Source: Simkania negevensis
Lineage (GTDB): Bacteria > Chlamydiota > Chlamydiia > Chlamydiales > Simkaniaceae
Direction: 5' to 3'
DNA length: 12,001 nt
Assembly (NCBI GenBank): GCA_016191565.1
Contig: JACPWA010000190.1
Span: 1-12,001 of the forward strand
This document shows positions 1-6,632 of the stretch, piece by piece; position 1 is the stretch's first letter; each line of letters starts with the position of its first letter. The translations under genes and the position numbers were made by a program. Below the pieces are notes generated by a model. It saw nothing but the letters and a program-made list of their open reading frames with translations. It had not been told where the DNA came from and searched no databases.

Positions 1-149
1 ATCATAAAGAGAAACGTTTTGATCATAAAGAGGAAGTAGAAGGACCATCATCTATACGTCATTCAAGGGAAGAAGATGAAGAAGGTTCCTCTTTTCGAGG
101 GGTGCCCAGAACAAAAGAGGGGAGTTTAGGTTGGTGGGAAACGGAGTGA
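1..149 (+). CDS. C-terminal tail of an upstream protein (partial, unrecognised)
   Basis: An open frame enters the window (first complete codon at 3) and runs 48 codons to TGA at 147-149. The visible part is very hydrophilic, rich in K, E, R, D and S, with stretches such as HKEEVEG and REEDEEGSS, and ends in GWWETE. It has no membrane segment and no family motif, so it is probably a disordered tail. An intrinsic terminator follows eight bases after the stop, which supports a genuine gene end. The function cannot be told from this fragment. It converges on the - strand gene ending at 199. Confidence 0.6.
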   Translation, partial: HKEKRFDHKEEVEGPSSIRHSREEDEEGSSFRGVPRTKEGSLGWWETE

Positions 150-156
150 CCAAGCT

Positions 157-180
157 CTGATTCTTTGAGTCAGTTTTTTT
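157..180 (+). terminator. Intrinsic terminator of the upstream + strand gene
   Basis: CTGATTC (157-163) pairs with GAGTCAG (167-173) with one G-T wobble around a TTT loop, followed directly by seven T (174-180). It lies just after the stop at 149. The opposite strand has no T run after the hairpin, so it is unidirectional. Confidence 0.8.
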
Positions 181-198
181 CGTTTTATGATGCTTGAT

Positions 199-1695
199 TT
201 ATAGACATAAATGTATCTTAGATTTGATCTCTTTCAGTGTTTTCTGTAGGGAGCTTTTTTTGTGGCAAAAAGATAGAAGGTAGGTTTCTTCGACCTTTTT
301 CGTGTGCGGGTACCTATGATGACAAAGGGCTCGCGAGACCGTTTGGAAGAGAAACTCGTTGATGCTATGTTTTTTGCAAAGAAGAGAGGAGAGCTTTTCT
401 ATTCCTTCTGCTACTTTTGTTTCTTTTAATAATCTGCCCATTTTCTCTCCAAGAAGTAAAGGGTCTTCTTTACTTCTACAACATTCGAAGAGTTCAATCG
501 ACTCAGGATAATTTTTTAAGTTTTCTCTCATGAAATCGATGAGATCACTAAACATCTGCTCTTTATGAGGAGGAAGATCATAGAAGAAAAGCTTTTTAGC
601 AGAAAGAGACTCGAAAAGCGAGTGATCTCCTGTGCACGCAATCCAGGGGCTGGCAAGGGAGAGAAATGTAAGAAACTCTTTGTGCATTACCTTTTCTTCA
701 TGAAAAAAACGGACAAGCTTGCCCCTAGTTCCTAAAGAAAGCTCTACTTTTTTAGAGTTTTTGAGATAGATTTCAATTCTCTGAATGCCTAACTTTACAA
801 GAAGACTTTTTTCTTTTTTCTCTATTTCAAAGTGGTTTTGCAGAGCGCCGAGTAGATGTCCTATTTTAAAAAAGAGGAGATTGATCTCTTCATTGTGCTC
901 CGCTTTAGATCTAAAAAGGGAATGGAGAAAAAGGGCCATCCCCCTTACGGAGCGGGTATAGGCAAGATGAAAAGGGGAGTGTAGATGGGAAGGAAGATCT
1001 TGTATTGATGCGGGAGGGATCTCCTTCATTAGAAATCCCTTTTCAAAAAAATGAAGCCCCATCGCATGGGTCTTGATCTTTGGATCAACTCCACGGCGAG
1101 GATAAAATCCCCCCTCTTCTATCACTTCAAATGAAGGAAGGGGATCTTCTTTATGTGTATTAGATAAATCAGAAAAAAGTTGTTCCGTATGCGGATAAAA
1201 AGTGGGAAATTGGAGGATGAGAAAGGCTTTTTTCATTAGATCTAACACTGATTTGGGAAATGTTTTGTGGAGAATCTTTTTCCCTTCCTTCACTTTATAG
1301 TTGAGATAAATAGGAGAGAAGTATTTAGAGGGCTCTAAGAGGGTAGAACCCTCTTTAACAAGGGTGATGAGAGCAATCTCTAGATCGGGGAACTTTTTCT
1401 TAATAACTTCTGCTGCATCGATTTGTGCTATAAAATCTCCTAGACCATCCCAATATACAAAGGTAAGAAGGATGAGAAGATCTCCTTTTTTTGGAAGAAT
1501 AGGTGAATAAAGAGAAAGAAGGGGGGAGAGGATCAGCGCCTTTTTTAGTTCAGCAGGGGTTAAGAAGAGTCGGGAAAGGGAAAGCCGTTTTACCTTTTCT
1601 TCAAAAGGGGAAAGGTTTTGTTTCAGAGAAAAAAGAGTAGCGAGCTCTTCTTTGCTCAGCTCTTCAAAAAAATCTGCTGTATGATATTGCTCCAT
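199..1695 (-). CDS. Hypothetical 498-aa protein, possible GT-B glycosyltransferase-like fold
   Basis: A long uninterrupted frame of 498 residues starting with ATG; a GAGG lies only about two bases upstream, an unusually short spacing. I do not recognise a named family. Two regions suggest a Rossmann-like two-domain (GT-B type) enzyme. A hydrophobic strand followed by the glycine loop YWDGLGDF at residues 81-88, then a helix and KKFPDLEIALITLV (100-113), resembles the N-terminal unit of heptosyltransferase-like enzymes. Near residues 346-380, a segment containing CTGDHSLFESLSAKKLFFYD resembles the donor-binding part of GT-B proteins. There is no signal peptide or membrane helix, so it is probably cytosolic. 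It is rich in K, F, L and E and divergent from the + strand RNA-repair genes. The glycosyltransferase idea is inference and weak; that it is a real gene is nearly certain from its length and composition. Confidence 0.85.
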   Translation of the reverse strand: MEQYHTADFFEELSKEELATLFSLKQNLSPFEEKVKRLSLSRLFLTPAELKKALILSPLLSLYSPILPKKGDLLILLTFVYWDGLGDFIAQIDAAEVIKKKFPDLEIALITLVKEGSTLLEPSKYFSPIYLNYKVKEGKKILHKTFPKSVLDLMKKAFLILQFPTFYPHTEQLFSDLSNTHKEDPLPSFEVIEEGGFYPRRGVDPKIKTHAMGLHFFEKGFLMKEIPPASIQDLPSHLHSPFHLAYTRSVRGMALFLHSLFRSKAEHNEEINLLFFKIGHLLGALQNHFEIEKKEKSLLVKLGIQRIEIYLKNSKKVELSLGTRGKLVRFFHEEKVMHKEFLTFLSLASPWIACTGDHSLFESLSAKKLFFYDLPPHKEQMFSDLIDFMRENLKNYPESIELFECCRSKEDPLLLGEKMGRLLKETKVAEGIEKLSSLLCKKHSINEFLFQTVSRALCHHRYPHTKKVEETYLLSFCHKKSSLQKTLKEIKSKIHLCL

Positions 1696-1863
1696 TTCCT
1701 CAACATATAAGATAATACTAAATGTAAAAAATAAAATTATTAAAGTGAATTGTCTAACATGCTACCTTCAAGAGCTCTTAAGTTTGTCCCGTTATTCGAG
1801 CCAATTTAGTAATTTTATTCCTTGCATTTAGTATAAGCTTAACTTTAAGCAAGAGGTCAAACT

Positions 1864-2664
1864 TTGGAATCAAAAAGCTTTTTCTTTGGACTTAGTCTTG
1901 CGGCTCCCTGGCCTGAATTCTTTCCTTTGAGTGCGCGACTGATTGAAGAACAAAATCGGCATATTACTTTAGCTTTTTTGGGGAAATACCTCTTTCAAGA
2001 TCTACTCCCTTTGTTAGATGAAATTCCTCCTCCTTCATTTAAAATGGCTCCTCTCCTTTTGTTTGATCGCCTGCTCTTTCTTCCTGAAAAGCATCCTCAT
2101 CTCATTGCCTATCACTTTCTCCCTCTTCGAGGGAAAGATCTCATCTCCCCCTATCAAAAGGAGCTCTCCTCTTGTTTAATAGGCAGGGGCTTTCAGCTGG
2201 AGGAAAGGGAATTTTTCCCTCATGTTACAATAGGAAGAGATCTGTCTAGCATTAAAGATTGGGAGGAGCATTTTGTCCCTTTCCCTTTTTATATCGATGG
2301 CTTTCATCTCTATGAGAGTTTAGGATTCTCAGAATATCGCTCCCATTTCACACTTTCTTTTCTTCCTCCTTTTAAAGAGATTGAACATGTAGCTGATCTT
2401 GCTTTTCAGATTGTGGGAAGAGATCTGTCTGAATTGAGCGATCATGCACAGGTCGCTCTTTGTTTTATCTTTCCAGAGCTTTTCCCTTTTTTTAAATGTG
2501 AGGAGAGCAAACGTTCCTTAGAAGATGTGATCATAGCTCTTAATAAGGTGGTCACAAGGGCAGATCAAGAAATCGGCTCCCCTTTGAAAGCGGTGAGTTT
2601 TCATGGCGAGGTGATGAAAAATGAAGAGGGGTTATTAACTTGGGAGATGATTATTGATGTGTAG
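1864..2664 (+). CDS. 2'-5' RNA ligase/cyclic phosphodiesterase (ThpR-like) fused to an archease domain
   Basis: The N-terminal half carries both signature motifs of the 2H phosphoesterase superfamily, HITL (33-36) and HVTI (120-123), spaced as in ThpR/LigT. These enzymes act on 2'-5' linkages and 2',3'-cyclic phosphate RNA ends. From about residue 172 the protein matches archease, the cofactor that promotes guanylylation and turnover of RtcB: EHVADLAFQIVGRDLSEL (174-191) corresponds to the archease DHTAD start, GSPLKAVSFHG (238-248) to its conserved core, and the protein ends IIDV, as archeases end in Asp plus Ile/Val. The Asp in EHVAD and the penultimate Asp are the expected metal ligands. 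The archease part is only about 95 residues against the usual 135-145, with the middle missing. The start is TTG with GAGG at 1853-1856, seven bases upstream; no better start exists. The 3' end overlaps rtcB, so the two are translationally coupled. Confidence 0.88.
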   Translation: MESKSFFFGLSLAAPWPEFFPLSARLIEEQNRHITLAFLGKYLFQDLLPLLDEIPPPSFKMAPLLLFDRLLFLPEKHPHLIAYHFLPLRGKDLISPYQKELSSCLIGRGFQLEEREFFPHVTIGRDLSSIKDWEEHFVPFPFYIDGFHLYESLGFSEYRSHFTLSFLPPFKEIEHVADLAFQIVGRDLSELSDHAQVALCFIFPELFPFFKCEESKRSLEDVIIALNKVVTRADQEIGSPLKAVSFHGEVMKNEEGLLTWEMIIDV

Positions 2665-4084
2665 CTTAAAAAAAATCGGACCTGCCTCCTATCTTGTGGA
2701 GAAAGAAGGGGACATGCGCGTTCCTGGCCTTCTCATTGCTACAAAGGAAATTATTGAAGAGATGGAGATTGAAAAACCTTTGGAGCAACTAAGAAACGTA
2801 GCCTATCTTCCTGGGATTCTCGGCTACAGTGTAGCAATGCCTGATATTCATTGGGGATATGGTTTTCCCATTGGTGGAGTGGCTGCCATGGATGTGGAAA
2901 CAGGGGTGATCAGTCCAGGAGGGGTGGGATATGATATCAATTGCGGAGTACGTCTTGCCTTAGTTCCCCTTGCCTTTCGAGATCTCACTGAAAAAAATAA
3001 AAAGGAGCTTTTAAAAAAGATCTTTCAGCTTGTTCCAGCGGGGGTGGGAAGAGGACATAGGGAAGGAAAAGGGCTTACTGATCAGGAGTATTCTTCCCTA
3101 TTAATAAAAGGAGCGAAGTGGTCAGTTGATAAAGGATTGGGACTTCCGATGGATTTAGAACACTCAGAGAGCCGTGGCTGTATCGAAGGAGCTGATATGA
3201 GTCAAGTATCGGAGGAGGCAAAAGAGCGGGGAAGAAAGCAGTTGGGAAGCATCGGTTCTGGGAATCATTTTGTGGAGCTAGGAGAAGTTAGTGCGATTTT
3301 TTTGCCAGAGATTGCAGAGGAATGGGGGGTAAAAGAGGGGCAGATCTATATTTTTATTCACTCTGGTTCAAGAGGATTTGGTCATCAGGTCTGTCAAGAC
3401 ACTCTCAATACCTTTGTGAAAAAAGGGTTTCATAAAGACCTTCCCGATCGTCAACTTGTCGCAGCTCCAATTCAAAGCCCTGAAGGAAAAGGTTATTTTG
3501 CCGCCATGGCTGCGGCAGCAAACTTTGCCTTCAATAATAGGCAGCAGATCTTACATGAGGTAAGAAAGGGGGTCGAAGAGATTCTTCGGATCCCTTATGA
3601 AGAGGTGCGCCTTCTCTATGATGTATGTCATAATATTGCGAAATTTGAAACGCATGAGATCGATGGAAGAAAAAGAAAAGTCTGCGTCCATCGCAAAGGA
3701 GCAACTCGTGCTTATGGTCCCGGTGCTGAAGAACTCAGCCCTCTTTTTAAAAAGACAGGGCAGCCTGTTTTAGTTCCAGGAGATATGGGACGGGCCAGTT
3801 ATCTTTTGGCTGGGCTGGGCAATCCAGCTACATTTTGCAGTTGCTGTCATGGAGCAGGAAGGGCAAAAAGCCGCATGCAATCGCTGCGCTCATGGAAAGG
3901 AAAAGATCTAGTTAAGGAGATGGAAAAGGAAAATGTACTAGTCATGGCAAGCTCAAATCGCACTATAGCGGAGGAGATGCCTGATGCCTATAAAAATGTC
4001 GATCTCGTTGTAGAGGCAGTGGAGGAAGCAAAGCTTGCCAATCGAGTGGCCCGCTTTACTCCTCACCTTGTTCTCAAGGGATAG
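2657..4084 (+). CDS. rtcB: RNA-splicing ligase RtcB
   Basis: Joins RNA 2',3'-cyclic phosphate or 3'-phosphate ends to 5'-OH ends using GTP and Mn2+, through a histidine-GMP intermediate; it acts in tRNA or RNA repair in the cytoplasm. All catalytic motifs are visible (numbered from the ATG): GYDINCG with metal-binding Cys96, GSGNHF with His204, HSGSRG with His235, CHNIAKFE with His325, VPGDMGRASYLLAG, and CCHGAGR with His398, the residue expected to be guanylylated. At 475 residues it is full length for the family. A TTG three bases earlier (2654) is also in frame; ATG 2657 is preferred, with GGAG at 2643-2646 serving either. The gene overlaps the ThpR-archease stop by eight bases. No RtcR-type regulator is present here, so expression probably follows the promoter of the upstream gene. 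Confidence 0.97.
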   Translation: MCSLKKIGPASYLVEKEGDMRVPGLLIATKEIIEEMEIEKPLEQLRNVAYLPGILGYSVAMPDIHWGYGFPIGGVAAMDVETGVISPGGVGYDINCGVRLALVPLAFRDLTEKNKKELLKKIFQLVPAGVGRGHREGKGLTDQEYSSLLIKGAKWSVDKGLGLPMDLEHSESRGCIEGADMSQVSEEAKERGRKQLGSIGSGNHFVELGEVSAIFLPEIAEEWGVKEGQIYIFIHSGSRGFGHQVCQDTLNTFVKKGFHKDLPDRQLVAAPIQSPEGKGYFAAMAAAANFAFNNRQQILHEVRKGVEEILRIPYEEVRLLYDVCHNIAKFETHEIDGRKRKVCVHRKGATRAYGPGAEELSPLFKKTGQPVLVPGDMGRASYLLAGLGNPATFCSCCHGAGRAKSRMQSLRSWKGKDLVKEMEKENVLVMASSNRTIAEEMPDAYKNVDLVVEAVEEAKLANRVARFTPHLVLKG

Positions 4085-4094
4085 TTTTTTAGAA

Positions 4095-4365
4095 ACTCAC
4101 CTTACCTGGACTTTGTACATTTAAAAACTTTGACTTCTGCAAGTTTTTGGTTCTCTCCGACTTGTAATTTTTCAGACAGGCTTGGATAAAACCGGCTGAA
4201 AAATTACAAGCCGAATATAATCAAAAACTTATCGAATTCAAGGTTTTTAGATGTACAAAGTCCAGCTTACGCAAAAAGGAGAGATAGAGGAATGAAAGAT
4301 TTTGAAAAGTCAATCGCTTCAAAAGATGTACTTCCCTCTGCTCTCCCTTTTTGCGTAAGGTGAGT
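4095..4365. mobile_element. Outer MITE-like palindromic element, interrupted by a second element
   Basis: Terminal inverted repeats ACTCACCTTAC (4095-4105) and GTAAGGTGAGT (4355-4365) match perfectly. If the inner insertion and one copy of CTTAC are removed, the left arm continues into GCAAAAAGG at 4271-4279 and the repeat becomes 20 bp perfect against 4346-4365, then continues imperfectly (AGAG, AGAGGAA, ATTTTGAA) towards the centre near 4305. The element is flanked by the direct repeat TAGAA (4090-4094 and 4366-4370), a 5-bp target-site duplication. Without the insertion it would be 106 bp. It has no coding capacity and lies between convergent genes, where it may also form a bidirectional hairpin in RNA. 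The mobile nature is inferred from the repeats; no transposase is present. Confidence 0.75.
4106..4265. mobile_element. Inner MITE-like palindromic element (160 bp) with CTTAC target duplication
   Basis: Begins CTGGACTTTGTACAT (4106-4120) and ends with its exact reverse complement (4251-4265). The stem extends to 28 bp with two G-T wobbles (4121-4133 with 4238-4250), then AAGTTTTTG(G)TT (4141-4152 with 4219-4230), then a perfect 15-bp arm CTTGTAATTTTTCAG (4161-4175 with 4196-4210) and a 20-nt tip. It is flanked by CTTAC at 4101-4105 and 4266-4270, a 5-bp target duplication that lies inside one arm of the outer palindrome. It encodes no protein. The paired direct repeats and the restored outer stem make insertion the simplest explanation. 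Confidence 0.8.
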
Positions 4366-4438
4366 TAGAAAGACAAAAACAAAGAGAACATTAAATTTAC
4401 AGAGCACTAACTTTAAGATCATTTTTGAAAGGAAAAAG

Positions 4439-4915
4439 TTAAGAAGGTTTACTTTTTTTCCAATCCTCATCAAATTTTTTAATACAGTTTACTGTAAGGG
4501 AGAAATCTTGTGTCATCTCGGCAAAGAGCTCCTGCTTCAGAGTGATTGCAGGCAATCCCAAGCGGAGAACCAGATTGATTTGATCAAAGCTTTTTAGGGA
4601 GGCGGCAAGGAGTTTGCTTTTGAATTTATAGTTATGGATAAGATCTCTCATGAGTTCTAGTTCTTCTTGCATTAGACTCCTTTCAGAAAATTCTCGAAGC
4701 GCATCAGCCTGTTCGATCATCGAGGTAACAAAGTCTGCAGTAACCTGTACCGCGACAGGCCCTCTTTGCATTTGGAGAAGAGGCTCCCAAATCTCTTCTA
4801 GCTTCTTGCCCGGCTCTTTGATGATGCTCGGATTTGTAGTGATCCCATGAAGAATGCCGAGCTTTGCTCCTAATTTAATGCTTTCTGTTTGAATGGAATC
4901 TAGCCAAATTTCCAT
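4439..4915 (-). CDS. TalC/fructose-6-phosphate aldolase-like protein, internally truncated, lacks catalytic lysine region
   Basis: The N-terminus (EIWLDSIQTESI, then GITTNPSII at 24-32) is typical of the small transaldolase/fructose-6-phosphate aldolase family, class I Schiff-base TIM barrels that exchange or cleave dihydroxyacetone units. The C-terminus also matches: LLAASLKSFDQI (102-113), LGLPAITL (119-126), KFDEDWKK (147-154). The protein is 158 residues, whereas the family has about 215-220. After ALREFSE (72-78) it jumps straight to the segment before LLAAS, so roughly 57 residues are absent. The missing part normally contains the strand with the Schiff-base lysine (VK-P motif) and the FS-AQ and YVSPYVGR segments. 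The frame is open throughout, so the deletion is in frame. It is expected to be catalytically dead: a decaying gene or a repurposed scaffold. ATG start with AAAGGTG upstream; 37 bases after the NDH-2 gene, likely last in that operon. Confidence 0.8.
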   Translation of the reverse strand: MEIWLDSIQTESIKLGAKLGILHGITTNPSIIKEPGKKLEEIWEPLLQMQRGPVAVQVTADFVTSMIEQADALREFSERSLMQEELELMRDLIHNYKFKSKLLAASLKSFDQINLVLRLGLPAITLKQELFAEMTQDFSLTVNCIKKFDEDWKKSKPS

Positions 4916-4952
4916 TAAGACACCTTTAAGGGTAGAAGTTTAGCAAAGAATC

Positions 4953-6575
4953 TTAATGATTTTTTGGAATCTTTTCAATCTCTTCCCTTCTCTTTTGTTC
5001 TGTTTCCTCAAAATCTCTTCGTAGGTGGGCAAAGTTAGCAATAAGAATTCCAAAATCATTTTTCTTTAGTGCTAATACATCAACTGGATTTAAGCAGCGT
5101 ACGCTAGCTGAGCGGGAGCGTTGGTTAAGGAGGGCCATTTCTCCAAAATACTGCCCTTGACCGAGTTTAGCAACCACCTTTTCTTTTCCTTTTTCCATGA
5201 TAAATACCTCTACTTCTCCTCGTACAATAATGTAGAGATAATCGCCTATATCTCCTTGATGGAAAATGATCTCTCCTGGCTCGAAGTGGAGCTCAGCAAT
5301 TCCCTTATCAGGGACAGTTTTAATCTGTACTGCTTCGATCGGGAGCAGTATGTCGAGAAGCCATGCGATAGCAACTTTAAGTTTTCGATCTGCCCCCGGA
5401 AGTTTAATCCAGTAGATGAGGCGCCAAAGAATCCATGCAATGGTACCTGAGAATTTAAACTTTCCAAAAAGTTCGGCGACAGCTCTACGATGTCCTAAAG
5501 CTCCCATCATTCCTAAGGCTTTAAATCGAAACTCTTTTTTCTTTTTTCCTTTCAAAGTAGCAAGGAGATTATAGGCAAGTATTTTTGCTTCCCTGATGGC
5601 AAATTGCGCTGTAGGAGGGCAGATTCCCCCGTTTGTTAGGTTAGGAATAGCAGCACAATCGCCTAGAGCCCAAAGGTTGCTATGTCCTTTGACTAGCATG
5701 CTGCTGTCGGTGACAATCTTCCCTTTATCAAAAGGAAGGTGAAGTGGTTCGATAAGAAGGTTAGGAGAGGAAGGGACGGTGGAGATGATCGTTTTGCAAG
5801 CGATTCTTTGATTGCTGCTTAAAACGGCTTCTTCAGGGGTAGCAGAAATAAGAAGAGTGTTAAAGAGGATCTCCACCCCACGCTTTCTTAAAAGCTTAGC
5901 GGCATAATGGCCAAGCGAAGGGCTCATCTCTCGATCCATGACCCGATCCTTACTGTGGACCAAAATTACCCGGATCTCTTTTCGATTAATCGAAGGGTAT
6001 TTTTTGGCAAGCTTTCGAACGAAATCGTTTAGCTCTGCTACTACTTCTGTACCAGAAAACCCTCCTCCCCCTACTACAAAGGTGAGCAGTTTTTTTCTAA
6101 GTTCCTCATTTTTTTCAGTAGATGCTGCTTCTAAAACGTCGATGAGTTGGTTGCGGATTGCTAAGGTATCAGCTAAATTTTTAAAGGGGAGAGCGTGTTC
6201 ATGCAGTCCCGCTGTTCCCCTAAAATCGGTCACGTTGCCTAGAGCAAGTATAAGATGATCATAATCTAAAGCAAAAGGGGTATGAGAGAACTTTGGAGAT
6301 AGAATCACTTGCTTCTTATCAATATCAATCGACTCAATATCGCGTATAAAAAGGGTAGTATGAGGAAGCAGTTTTCTTAGAGGGTTAATCGTGTCTAAAA
6401 GATCTACAGATCCTCCAATTACTTCAGCGAGCATTGGCTGGAAAACAAAATAATTTTCCCTGTTAATCAAGATGATTTCATAAAGGGTTTTATTTTTGCG
6501 AAGGTGCTTTTCAAGATGCATTGCGGTGTAAACGCCGCCAAATCCTCCACCGAGGATTATGATTTTTTCAGTCAC
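4953..6575 (-). CDS. ndh: Type II NADH dehydrogenase (NDH-2) fused to a C-terminal cyclic-nucleotide-binding domain
   Basis: A non-proton-pumping membrane-associated flavoenzyme that oxidises NADH and reduces quinone. The FAD-binding loop GGGFGG is at 9-14, the NADH-binding VVGGGGFSGTE at 167-177, and the second FAD contact ALGDCAAIP at 303-311. CPPTAQFAIREA (319-330) is typical of the quinone-side region. Hydrophobic segments at about 371-390 and 398-412 should anchor it to the inner membrane face. NDH-2 normally ends near 400-430 residues. Here residues about 420-520 form a cyclic-nucleotide-binding (CAP/PKA-regulatory type) fold, with the phosphate-binding cassette FGEMALLNQRSRSASV (477-492) keeping the key Glu479 and Arg488. 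This suggests allosteric control of respiration by a nucleotide, though the ligand is unknown. Charged tail 520-540. Start is GTG at 6575 with AGGA eight bases upstream. It lies 57 bases after the mutarotase gene. Confidence 0.93.
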   Translation of the reverse strand: MTEKIIILGGGFGGVYTAMHLEKHLRKNKTLYEIILINRENYFVFQPMLAEVIGGSVDLLDTINPLRKLLPHTTLFIRDIESIDIDKKQVILSPKFSHTPFALDYDHLILALGNVTDFRGTAGLHEHALPFKNLADTLAIRNQLIDVLEAASTEKNEELRKKLLTFVVGGGGFSGTEVVAELNDFVRKLAKKYPSINRKEIRVILVHSKDRVMDREMSPSLGHYAAKLLRKRGVEILFNTLLISATPEEAVLSSNQRIACKTIISTVPSSPNLLIEPLHLPFDKGKIVTDSSMLVKGHSNLWALGDCAAIPNLTNGGICPPTAQFAIREAKILAYNLLATLKGKKKKEFRFKALGMMGALGHRRAVAELFGKFKFSGTIAWILWRLIYWIKLPGADRKLKVAIAWLLDILLPIEAVQIKTVPDKGIAELHFEPGEIIFHQGDIGDYLYIIVRGEVEVFIMEKGKEKVVAKLGQGQYFGEMALLNQRSRSASVRCLNPVDVLALKKNDFGILIANFAHLRRDFEETEQKRREEIEKIPKNH

Positions 6576-6632
6576 TTATGTTTTCCTAACCTGAGTCTTT
6601 TTCTTCCTTTTATCCCTTTTTTTAATATCAGT

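Noticed and set aside
4085..4438. CRISPR array or non-coding RNA gene in the repeat-rich gap
   Set aside because: The repeats are inverted and nested, not regularly spaced direct repeats, and two target duplications explain the structure.
4267..4473. 68-codon - strand frame overlapping the talC-like gene end and the outer repeat
   Set aside because: It runs into repeat DNA and the talC-like 3' end in another frame and has no ribosome site; a chance frame.
5121..5450. 109-codon + strand frame inside the NDH-2 gene
   Set aside because: Antisense shadow of a clearly conserved gene; no motif or ribosome site.
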